Source of the DNA: Galaxea fascicularis
Taxonomy: Eukaryota > Cnidaria > Anthozoa > Scleractinia > Euphylliidae
Length of the DNA: 64,000 nucleotides
Direction of reading: 5' to 3'
NCBI GenBank assembly: GCA_948470475.1
Contig: OX419345.1
Coordinates: 1,412,501 to 1,476,500, forward strand
Numbering within the stretch: the first letter of the stretch is position 1; each line of letters starts with the position of its first letter. A program made the position numbers and the translations under genes. Under the pieces are notes generated by a model that was given only the letters and a program-made list of their open reading frames with translations, did no database searches and was not told the origin of the DNA. This document shows positions 24,301-34,546 of the stretch, piece after piece.

Positions 24301-25329
24301 TTTTTTATTTTTTTCGCCACCAAACTCAGCGCCCACTGAAGCGCCTGCTCTCTGTTAACCCAAATTCGGCGCGTATTCATATGAAGCATGCGCAATATAA
24401 ATTGATTTATTGTTCATAAATTATACGGCACCTTTCTGGCCGATCCACCCGAAATATTATAAACGGAAGGAAAGGTACAATTCATTCTCTGATTTACAGG
24501 AAACACCAACGGAACCGTAAATAGGGATAGCAAATCTGAAATCAGCAGTAGATTGGTGGATAGAAACCCCGGGATAGAAACTTTATTAATGTGTTACAAC
24601 CTTATAACCAGGGAGAAAAATCCCATACTCATTAGGGGACACAGTGTAAACAAAAGCTATATATGTATAGTGTATATGTAAAAATACAAATTATGTGTGC
24701 CCTTAAAACAAACGTTCTCACTCATTCCCTCAACACCCCTGTCAAGGCACTGACTCTTGTAATATAAAATTATCAATCGACATTTTCTGGTCTCCGTCGT
24801 CCTCCATTTCCAAAAGTAAACCAAATACTCCTGGTGGAATCTTATCCCGAATGATGTTTCCATTAATCTCTCAATTTATTTTTGTTTTCATAGACTTCGT
24901 GTACTTTAGAGGAAAAAGCTGAAAACTGACAACACAAAACGTCATCATCATGGCCAGAATAGCCTTGTCCATCAGCTGTCACTAACAAATAATCTGCAAA
25001 GAATCTTGGGCAGCGGAAGCTCCATCAAAATTAACCTCCGGGCAAAAAGCTTGACGACGCGGGACGCGGGGTACCAGGCAATCAGCAGCTGTCCAAGAGA
25101 AGTGCTGGCTCTTCTAATTGCTTTACTTCCATGGTCGAAGACTTTGAGAAAGTACAGTTAGCTGTTGGGCATAATTTTTCACACACCGTGCGTGGGTTTA
25201 AAGTTGGGGGAACAGTCATGAGTTAGAACAGATATCGCTTTCGTTTCAAAGAGCCTGACCGGGTTCATGTGCTGTTTCTTGTTTTAAGGTGCAGTAACCA
25301 ATAGTTTAACAGCTCAACGACTCGCCGTT

Positions 25330-25560
25330 ACCAGGAAGCTCTACTCACCGCGAAGTGGTTTTCAGGGAGGTCCTGCATCCGGATCGAATTGGAATTTGGA
25401 AGTGTTGGTTTTTGGGGAGAGGGGAAAACCGGAGAAAAACCTCTCGGAGCAGAGTAGAGAACCAACAACAAACTCAACCCACATATGAGTCCAGGAATCG
25501 AACCTGGGCCACATTGGTGGGAGGCGAGTGCTCTCACCACTGCGCCAACCCTGCTCACAT
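25330..25560 (-). mobile_element. tRNA-derived SINE, family C copy 1
   Basis: The minus strand begins GAGCAGGGTTGGCGCAGTGG with box A (TGGCGCAGTGGTGAGAGCAC) and box B (GGTTCGATTCC), then a body containing tctgctccgagaggtttttc. The same head and body appear at 47124 onward on the plus strand. The tRNA head carries substitutions relative to a functional gene. Confidence 0.8.
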
Positions 25561-25566
25561 CAACGA

Positions 25567-25720
25567 CCAGAGTATTTATACCATCTACTGACGTTACACA
25601 CATCACTTAACTCTGATGATGACTTCCGCTCAGGTTGTCAAAACGTCAGTCAATGTCACCACAAACAGTGCTTCTCAGGACTCCACTTACCCGGACGTTC
25701 GTACTTCACTTAATTATGAG
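25567..25720 (+). mobile_element. Penelope-like element end with hammerhead-like motif
   Basis: Sequence of the type found at the ends of cnidarian Penelope-like retroelements: CTGATGA at 25613-25619, then tgacttccgctcaggttgtc, then AAAACGTC. A hammerhead ribozyme core needs CUGANGA, stem II and GAAA. The first two are present but the GAAA reads AAAA. Family assignment is from memory. Confidence 0.4.
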
Positions 25721-26348
25721 CAGAAGAAAGTGCTGTCGTGTATAATGACGAATTAGAAAATAAGGCAATAATTTGAAAAGAACAAGGGCTGTCGAGGATT
25801 GGGACATCCTCGAGAAAAAACATTTATTTTGCCATTTGACTTATCCACCGCGTCCAGTTTGACTTCCTCTTGTTCCTTCTAAGTCGCCTGTCGTTCATCA
25901 AGGCTTGGATTGGGAGCGACGCTTTTTTTAGCTTTTAATGATCCTGTGCTTATCTTAGAGAAAAAGCAACGATATGCTTGTTTTACGAAACGTGGCTTTT
26001 ATTACCAAATATCAAAATATGATCAGGACGTCTTGTTACAAAAGTGTAAGCTTATTATCTTTTACAGTTCATAAAAATAAAACAAATATTTACAAGATGT
26101 GATCAAGCTTTACTTTCGAAATGACAAGGTCTTTAACGTACGATCTATAAAATGTTATGAACTTATTTACAGATGTTGAGTGAAATAAATTTTTAAAATG
26201 CGTCAGAGATCCACAATTAAGACAACCTGAAGAGAAATAAACATGGCTGTTAGCGGACTTAACGATACATTGACAAGTTACGCTGCTTAAAACCTTGAAG
26301 CCCTGATCTCAAAATGAATTTTCTCCTTATTCATTTTGTATGTTACCT

Positions 26349-26529
26349 CAGGCGCGGATCCAGGGGAGGTGAAATGGGTGAATTTTCACCTCGTCCCCCC
26401 TTTTTTCAGACAATTTGTCAATCATGCTGATGCACAGACCTCAAACACCTCAACCAGGCTTTGGTTCTATTACAATATTACAAAAATTCACCCCCCCCCC
26501 CCCATTTCAAAATCCTGAATCCGCGCCTG
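26349..26529. mobile_element. 181-bp hAT-like MITE
   Basis: Termini CAGGCGCGGATCCAGG and CCTGAATCCGCGCCTG are inverted repeats. TACCT flanks both ends (26344-26348 and 26530-26534) as a 5-bp target duplication. It includes a poly-C run of about 14. Non-coding. Confidence 0.8.
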
Positions 26530-26838
26530 TACCTATGGTACTTTCTGAGAGAATTGAATTCATCATCAGAGCATTTTATCTTTGATGATCATTCTCCAAA
26601 CTCCCATGGCCTGCACGACTGATTGATTCAATATCGTGTAAGGAGAAATCATAGTATGATCTCTATTCATTTAATGAGTGAGGTATTTGACTGGCACCGC
26701 GTGATTCCTATAGGTTCAGGAATTCTTTTCTTTTTGTGTACGTAAAAAAGAACTTTGCTTTTGTTTGACGTTTCCTTTTGTCCTATCTCTTTTGTGGACA
26801 CTTTTGAGTTTGTTCTTCTGCTAACATACTCACTAGAA

Positions 26839-29800
26839 TCAAAACCATTGACTGAGCGTTCTGCCGAAAAATCCGCCTTCTTGCTCCTCTGCAAAACGAA
26901 AAGCATTTTTTAAAGAGACATAGTTTGGAAGGCTTGTAAGGAAGCGAACTACTTCTGTCATCTCATCTTAAAAACACACACACATAGACACTCAAAAGCT
27001 GGCATGCCAGATAGAAGCTGCTTTAGATCCCCTTCTTTCCCTTGAACTGAAGTGTGAGTGAAAACTTGCATCGTACAGTAACACCAATTTCGGGTACAAA
27101 ACGTATTTGCTTTTGTGTATTCAGATCACGGCTTCGGCTTTGTCGGTGGAAACTCACAAAAGGCCTCACGGCCAGATTCTCGAATCCTAGATAACTGCAC
27201 AGCAATGACATTTAATTGGGTTCCGTTTCTTAATAGAACTTACTCGTCGGTGAAGAAATCTTTCCAATGACAGCCAGTCTTTAACTGGCTGTCATTGAAA
27301 ATATCATAACTACTAGCCGACGCTTGACTTGAAGTTAGCCAGGGGAGTTAGCATATTTTGCGCTCGGTTGCACCACTACTAAAGGTGCGGTGATACGTGC
27401 TAGAAAATCGAGCCACAAAACGTGCAACGTTGTTGCGTTGCAAGTTTCAAAGTGGTGTAGCACGTATTACCATGCGCGTTACAAATTCACCGTCTGTCCA
27501 TCCTGTTCCTTGTTTATTTCTCTTGACGATGCAGACCTCACGCTATGAATAAGACGCTTCAAGTTATTAATAATGGGCACATTATGTTAAATATTATCCA
27601 ATACCTGTCACGGGCTTCCATGAAGATGGATAGCTGCCAGCGCTGTTGCTGTCAGGTGGCAAAGGACGGTTGTTCAAATAACGTGTCGCTTTGAACGGAA
27701 AGAGAAAATTATTCTAAGTTAGCAGTGAGGAGAAACGTAACTTAAGAGAATTCGCTTTTAATATCACTTTCTCGTTACTCGAAGTGCACTGGTTTGTTAA
27801 TGGAAGTCGGAAACACAATCTGAATTTACAGACATTGTAGAGTCGATCTTGGATGCGAGAAAGGGCGCAAATGAACTTGTTTTGTAATGATTCATACCTC
27901 TTTGAGTCTTAGAAATGCGGTAAGTGTTGATTTGGCTATTTGCTGGTAATGGTCTGTTGTTCAAGTAACCAGGAGCTGCAAGAAAGATTAAGAAGAAAAT
28001 ATACAGTGAATGCAGATCAATGTGGTTTGGACACATTCATGGCTAAGGCTTCTTGTTGTAATGGCTTGATCCCCTTGTTATTAAAACACCAACATTGTCG
28101 ACTCAATAAATCTTTCTTCTTGTGGGGTTGCAAATAGTGGCACTGGTAGAAAAATGCCCTTCTCGAGGGCCCTTGTCCTTTTTCAACCTGCAATTTTACC
28201 CCAGACGTTAAATGACGATACGATGACGATGACGATGATGATGACGATGATGGTGATGGTGATGATAGCGATGGCGATGGTTGTGGTGATGATGACGGTG
28301 GGTGTGATATTGATAATGATAATTGTACTGCACATCACACCTCGCACAATCCTTACTTGATTTTGGAGGACTGCCATGAGGATGCCACATCCTGGCAGTA
28401 GAGCCTGCTACTGCTGCTGCTTTATGATTAGTTAATGGCGCAGTAAAACCAGCATTTGTGTTGACACCTCTGGGAGGCACTGGCCTGGGGTCAATGAAGT
28501 TGCAGCTGCCTGAGTAGAGGAAAGGAACCTTATCACAGATACAAAAGTATAGGTACACAAACTCCACATTCAAACACTTTCGTCAATCCTATCTCAGTGG
28601 TTTATCGTTAGTCAGTGTTCAGTTTTTCTTCTCCGCGCAAACACCGCCGCATTATTCCTACAACATGTACGCGCCACAATACCTTTGTGTTAGTGAATCT
28701 CTTCCCCTACCAAATCTCGTTATTAGCAGCTGTAAAATTTTGTCTTAAGCTGATAAGCTCGATGTTGATAGTACGGAGTCAATTCCGGCGCTGGTCGGCA
28801 GAAAGTTAGCAGGATGGCCACAAGCTTGGATCAACCTTGGATGATTTCGTCATTTGTTTTATGTTCATAGTTAGAAGTTAATGGAAGTTGCCTGGATTGC
28901 TTTTTATACTGGTGAAGAGATTATAAATTTCTCAAAATATTGGAATGCGATGAAAATGTGTCTCAGGTCATAAAAATTGTTCCTACCATTCACGGATTTC
29001 CTGTTAAATGGGCTGCTGATTTCTCTGTTGGAGGACTGATCTCTGCCATTTACCGACGCAGTTTTCGTGTGTCCCAAAGTACTAGGCTCTTGATCTAAAG
29101 CTGGCGACTCTGCTAATTAAGCGAGATGACATGGAATGTAAAATAGGCTTGTAATTTTGTAACGTTGTATTGTAATAACTTTAGTTCATCTCTGTATCGT
29201 TTATATAGCTCTTTCTTCCTTTTTCCCTTCCTTTTCTTTCCTTTCCTTAATCTCTTAATATTGAATTACCTTATGTTTTTCCTCTGCCCGCTTCGACTAG
29301 CTAAGCTATATGCAGAGGAAGTTGGTATGTATGCTTATGTGAAAAAATAATATATATATTTTTAACATTATTTGTAACTTCTCTGTATCAAACTGTCAAA
29401 CTTCTGTATCACTTTGTATCAATAAACTTGTTCAACCAAAAAAGGAAAAATATACACGAATTAACAACAAACGCAAATCAAATCATAAGACTTAAATTTC
29501 TTCTTTCCCCTCCCCTCTTCGTCTTCTTATGTTTACCTTTAGTGATTTCCTGCGGAACAGTCCGCGTAGCTTTGCGTGCCCGAAAGGGACCATTTGCGAT
29601 GACAATGTTTGTAAGGAAATCAAATTCCGACTGTTGGAATTCAAAGTACTCTTCAGCTAAAAGAAAAAGAAATCCAATCTGGATTAAGATAGGCGTCAAT
29701 ATGCAAATGTAATGGAAGAGAATATCAGTAAGAGGGCTTGTTATTCATAAAATATATCTTACTTTAAACGGTATTTCAACGTGGATATTTTTGGGGGTTT

Positions 29801-32611
29801 CCACTTTTCAAATATTCAAGTTGCACAGGTAAATACGATCGTCCTTCAGTGTGTTTGCAAATATCTCAATTATAAAATGCACGCCAAATCTCATCTAATC
29901 CAAGTGAATAACAAAAACATTACCTCTGAACACTGCACACTCTGAATACATTTTATCTTTCAATCCACTTTCTTCTTTCACTTCCACGTTTCTCTCTTTA
30001 TCCTTCGGAAACGGATTCAATCCATCTTCCAGCAGATAATCTTCACTCTTGCATACTCTTGGTCTACCAGCGTTTGAAAGTGGAATGCGACCTAAAATTC
30101 CGAGAAAAAAAAATTGGATTGGTTGGGTGACAGGAGAAGTGCATTTTATAGGGCAACCATCAAATGCCAGATCTTCAAGACATGGTGTCAAGAGCGGGAT
30201 AGGAAAGAGTCGTGTAGCTTTGATTGACAGGTATAGACACATAGGAAAGGACTTAGGCGGATATTACATCTACATATTGGATTTTGAGTGATAAATTAAC
30301 ATCGAAAAGCGTGTTGAAAAGGTGAGCCTCTTTGTGACGTTAGAACTGAGTAATATTATGGTAATGAGTCCCAAAGGTTAGGAGATACAACAGCGAAGGC
30401 GCGGTCAACCGATGAAGCAAACATATGAGTAGAAACGCTTCTAAAACTGAATGTAGTCCACTCATGTAGTTCTACTCAAAGATCAGGTGACTCACAACTG
30501 CAAAATCAGACACACGTCTTACCTTGGAAGCTGGTCAGCAGGTTTTGCAAACGAATAGCTTGCTGTGAGAAACTCATGTTCCCGTGAAAAATCTCTTGTC
30601 TTATCTCCCCGAGTCCCTGGCACAAGCTTTTAACTTCCTCTCTAAGTTTAGAACCCATTGCTTTCAATCTCAACTCATTTTCTGAAAACAACACAACAAA
30701 ACTAAATAAAGGGAATGTTTGTTGATGTTTAGGTCCAGTGAAAGAGCATAGGCCGGTCTTGATTTCCTTTGATTTTAATTTATTGATGTCTTGCATGCAA
30801 CAAGTCTCAGTCAAGTTGACACTCTTGAACCTAAGTTTTGACATCAAAATTATCAGATTTCTCATTATATATATATAAGCACTCACCTTTCTTTGTTTGT
30901 AATTCCTTTTTTAATTCCTCAAACTCTGAGTTCCTCTTTGCAAAGTTTCCGTTGATCAAGAAAGCAACCTTTTTCACCTTCATTAGTTCCTGCACAGTTT
31001 CTTCCATTTTCTGTTCAAACTCGCTTTCTTTTTCCTGGGCAAGAGTTTTCAGCTCAGACACCTTGTCTTTAAGACAAACGATTTCCATGTCCTTTTCTAG
31101 ATACGAATTAAAAAATATGCGACAAAACACTGAAGAGAGGATGGACAAAAGTAATGAAAAACTTTTCAACTTCTTACGAATGCAAAGCGCAAAACTATGA
31201 CCAGTTAATTATTTCTGAATGAAACTTTTCAGTGCATGACAGCATGGGTTATGATTACATGTGGTTAGTGTTGCAGGGCTTCAACTCGGTCGTCGAATCA
31301 AAACTGGAGTACTATCTTTTACATGGTTACAACAGTTAGGAGCATAATCGTAAGGGCAATGGATGGAAAAGTATCTTTTGTTACAAACTAAAAAAACGCT
31401 TCGTTCAAAGGAAACAAAAAAAGCTAGAATCAACTCACCATGGCACTGAGCCCTGAGACTGGATAATTCTTTTAGCAAATCCTCTTCTCTCTTGAGATGA
31501 AAAAACAGCATGTTTTTAAATATAGAAAAGCAAAGTTGTCATTTTAGTACGTTATTTGTTTGTCTTACAAGCTGGAAAACTGCCCTGAGGAAAGATTCGC
31601 AAACGTGCGTGAAACCAGACCTCGAGTCCAGGTTAGAGCTTTCAATATCGAGGCAAATTAGTTATTGTTTCGCGTGCTATTACTACAGTACTCAATGCAG
31701 ACATGTTTTTATTATAAAACGCACCATAGTTAGTTCTACTAATATGAACACACTAAGAAACTCCCAACGTTCGTTTCTTGAAAGTTTCGATTACATTTCT
31801 GACCAGCGAAACGTCGTTTCAACTTCTACGTGAACAAGGACGCTGCCAGTGATTCTATTTCCAAATATTTTAAAATATGAAACGTCGAAAACTTTGCAAA
31901 GTTTAATATGCTGGATTAAATTACAGATACGAAAAATACCGGAAATCGAAGGAAAATCGTATTGAAAAATATTTTTTCGCGGTCAAAAAACTGATCGCTT
32001 GTCAATATGACTGACAATCAAAGCACTGTTTCAAATCATTTTTCAAAAAGGTTCCAAACATTACGTCAAAGTCGAAATGGGTTGCTTCCGCGCGCTCTCA
32101 GGTCATTTTTTATTATTGCATTCTTGAAAACTATCCATGACTGATGGAAGAATTATATAATTTGACAGAGAAAGTACTTTCAGCAAATGCCCATGAAGCA
32201 GATTCAACGCTCTCTTAAAGTTTGAAGTCCAGGAAAAAAAAAAACAGTTTGACTTCTGATTGACTTAACAGTTTTAAGCATGGTTTAGGTTTGCTGTTGA
32301 CCCAGAACTGGTAAATCATGCGTCTCATTTTATAAAAAAGTTTCAATCATTGGTTTGGAAATTAAATCATCCCAAAATCAATTGCAAGATATCTAAACGA
32401 GTTCCCTCACCTGTTGGAGTAAGGCACGAGTGTTGCATGAAGCCTCGCATGGCTGAAAGGAACTCGCGCGGGTATCTGCCGCAAACCGATCTCCGTTTAA
32501 AACAACATCCTGACAAACAGCAGCATTTTTGTTGTTGCCATTTCCTGAAACTTCGCCATTCGGGAGGCTAGGACCACCAACTGAATTCTCTCGTGTATAA
32601 AAATTTAACAT
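26839..32611 (-). CDS. Unrecognised coiled-coil protein, 11 exons
   Basis: I do not recognise this gene. Exons are 32611-32411, 31490-31439, 31096-30887, 30681-30523, 30091-29924, 29656-29537, 29109-28987, 28509-28357, 27975-27898, 27688-27605 and 26888-26839, giving 465 aa. The first intron is phase 0 and all the others are phase 1, so the inner exons can be added or skipped without changing frame. Residues 1-67 are low-complexity and Asn/Ser-rich. Residues about 68-210 (exons 2-4) are a Glu/Lys/Leu-rich coiled coil (for example KDKVSELKTLAQEKESEFEQ). The second half is basic, Pro/Ser-rich and probably disordered. Exons 9 and 10 each encode a YLNNRPLP motif and look duplicated. No signal peptide or membrane segment is seen. 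A cytoskeletal or centrosomal role is possible but not shown. Confidence 0.65.
27265..27297. repeat. Perfect 14-bp hairpin
   Basis: CAATGACAGCCAGT, a 5-base loop, then ACTGGCTGTCATTG. It lies in the last intron of the coiled-coil gene. It could be a solo MITE hairpin or a structured RNA. Confidence 0.7.
28208..28325. repeat. GAT/GAC microsatellite
   Basis: About 110 bp of imperfect gat/gac/ggt triplets in an intron of the coiled-coil gene. It produces long His- or Met/Val-rich spurious frames. Confidence 0.8.
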
Positions 32612-32723
32612 AGTTTAGCTTTTCAGTGCAAAAGGCGCTCACTAAAACTCTCGGAAAATTTTCCAATGTGGTTTGTTGCTATGACGATTCGCGTCAGAAT
32701 TAGCGTCATAACTGCTTGGAATT

Positions 32724-32768
32724 AACCTCGTTGCCAAAAATTCTCCCTTTTACCCTGGAAACGAGGCT
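32724..32768. repeat. Short foldback, relative of 12391-12453
   Basis: Begins AACCTCGTTGCCA and ends TGGAAACGAGGCT. The imperfect inverted arms share the AACCTCGTT terminus of the hairpin at 12391. Confidence 0.5.
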
Positions 32769-33016
32769 GAAATGTCACTTGACAGATGTTTCCGTTTTGT
32801 CACGCGCATGCTTGGTGAAAACGAAGATTAGTGAGATTCCCGGTTGATAATATTTGCTTTGAATTTCTCTCGAAATTATTAAAGGTGTAAGAAGCTTTAT
32901 CAACACTCGCTCGAAAGATTTAATCAGATATCCAAACACGTCAAAGCTGGCTAAAAAAAGCTCGGCAATACCTCGCTTTTTTGTCAGCCCAATTTTCAAT
33001 GTACACAAAAACTTGG

Positions 33017-33112
33017 TTTAATTTATCAACGGAGTTGATAATGTAAATTGATCACCGTACAGGGATTCTAAAAGCTGACGTTTCGAGCCTTAGCCCTTCG
33101 TCAAAGCTACTT
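33017..33112 (-). mobile_element. Penelope-like element end with hammerhead ribozyme-like core
   Basis: On the minus strand 33106-33074 reads UUGACGA, a GGGC-UAAG-GCUC stem II, GAAA and CGUC. The flanking AGCU on each side can pair as stem I. This is the layout of minimal hammerheads reported from Penelope-like retroelements, except that the first C of CUGACGA is U. The neighbouring plus-strand text (tatcaacggagttgataatg) also belongs to this repeat type from memory. Confidence 0.5.
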
Positions 33113-33553
33113 GAACGTGTAGTGGAAAAGCTAACTGAGGTTCTTGTGTTGTTTGAACGAATGCAAGGATATGGAACTCTATGGTTTGGTTCCATAGATA
33201 AAAAGCTGGTCCACCGTATAAAAGTAAAAAAGATAATGATCAACTTAAAGCAGGATCGTAAGAAAAGAATTTTTCCCAAGCCTTTTGCGAGTCTCGGCTT
33301 CTCTCCGTTTATGCACATACCAAAAGCAAAACTTGGAAGAAAAGAAATTATAAGTAAGGCCAACGTTTAAAGGCCTCCATTTTCTGCTTTTTATATTATT
33401 TACATCGTTTAACCGAAGTTACATATTGCTAATGACGCTAAACATTTATTATGGTAACAGCTGACATCAAAAAGCGTAAGTTTCCACAAAGTTGCGAAAC
33501 GATACAGCCAAATACGAGGTACAGGTGTCTTTGATTTCGAAGGAACTTAACAG

Positions 33554-34546
33554 TTATGATGTCGGGCCGGCTCGGGTGCCGGAACTATTGTCCCTTTCGG
33601 CAGTATTTTCCTGGTTTTGTCTTACTAAAATTCTTTTAAATACTGTTCGATATTCACTACTCCTAGCACAATAAATCAGAGGATTACAAATTGAGTTACA
33701 CAATATCAACGATCTGGCGACAGATTCCAGAAGAAATTTTATGCCGGGTGGAATACTTAGGGGCTCAAAGACAAGTCGAAATGCAATAAGAGGCACATTT
33801 GTCAAAAGCACTGTTCCAATTACAGTGGTTGTAGTAATCAAGGCTTTCTTTTCCCTTAAGAAACTTTCTTTTCTTTCCAAGCTCATTTGTTGTGTCTTGA
33901 TTTTGTTCATCTGATTACTGGCTTCATGATAAACGGCGACTTGGCAAAAGATTAGAATCAAAATGCTCGCGATTACGATATAATTGCCGGGAAAGAAATT
34001 GAAATTATTATTCACAGTTGGAATAGTCGCCAAAACTGTCAGGATAGTGGCCACTGACCAAGCGAAAATCAAGGAGCTGGTTAGGCGAGGTTTGGTAATT
34101 ATTTCCTGGTACCGATAGGGATATTTTATCACTATATACCGTTCAATACTAAGGAGCGCTAAATGCTGAACCGAGGCAGGGACAGACCAACGTGCGCTTG
34201 TATTTCTAATGTACTGCAAGATGCACACCGTCTGAAGTTCCAAATTGCCAGTGACACGGTGGATTAGATCTATCGCGAACAAAGGCTGTGGGATTGCGCC
34301 AACAATCAAGTCAGTTCCAGCTAAGGACGCCAGCAAAATGTTACAGTTATTTCTTAGCCGAGGAGTTGTTTTGACCGCAATCATAACCAAGATGTTTAAA
34401 ATTATACTGCATGGAGACAAGAGCAGACTCATGGCCGACAAGGATATCAGGGAGGCAGATACTTCACTTGTTAGGTTGACTGGTCGCGATTCCAAGGAAG
34501 GGTCATAACACACATCGATTCGGGACAATTCCTTCGAGGAGTTCAT
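33554..34546 (-). CDS. Single-exon class A (rhodopsin-like) GPCR
   Basis: A complete intronless receptor of 330 aa. The N-terminus has glycosylation sequons (NSS at residue 2, NLT at about residue 24). TM1 carries GN-like LNILV, TM2 LASLAGTDL, and TM3 ends in SIERYIVIKYPYRY (ERY variant of DRY). There is a KALITTT segment entering TM6, and TM7 ends CNPLIYCARSSEYR, a proper NPxxY followed by helix 8. The cytoplasmic tail is short and Ser/Thr/Arg-rich. Cnidarians have many such intronless orphan receptors, possibly amine or adenosine/melanocortin-like. No ligand can be assigned. It shows no close resemblance to the two-exon GPCR at 17.4-19.8 kb. Confidence 0.88.
   Translation of the reverse strand: MNSSKELSRIDVCYDPSLESRPVNLTSEVSASLISLSAMSLLLSPCSIILNILVMIAVKTTPRLRNNCNILLASLAGTDLIVGAIPQPLFAIDLIHRVTGNLELQTVCILQYIRNTSARWSVPASVQHLALLSIERYIVIKYPYRYQEIITKPRLTSSLIFAWSVATILTVLATIPTVNNNFNFFPGNYIVIASILILIFCQVAVYHEASNQMNKIKTQQMSLERKESFLREKKALITTTTVIGTVLLTNVPLIAFRLVFEPLSIPPGIKFLLESVARSLILCNSICNPLIYCARSSEYRTVFKRILVRQNQENTAERDNSSGTRAGPTS

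Larger units (their letters stand above)
19842..26838. other. 7-kb gene-poor intergenic region
   Basis: No supported gene. It contains the diverged direct repeats near 20.9-21.3 kb, a T/pyrimidine-rich tract at 24250-24320, a SINE and a Penelope-like remnant at 25.3-25.7 kb and a small hAT-like element at 26.35 kb. Promoters for the minus-strand GPCR (start 19841) must lie at the low-coordinate end. Remaining frames of 60-110 codons lack recognisable domains. Confidence 0.4.
32612..33553. other. Intergenic region between coiled-coil gene and GPCR
   Basis: No coding exon recognised. It contains the promoter side of the coiled-coil gene, the hairpin at 32724-32768 and a Penelope-like remnant at about 33017-33110. 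The high-coordinate end is the probable 3' UTR of the GPCR, where an AATAAA-type string reads on the minus strand near 33447. Confidence 0.4.
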
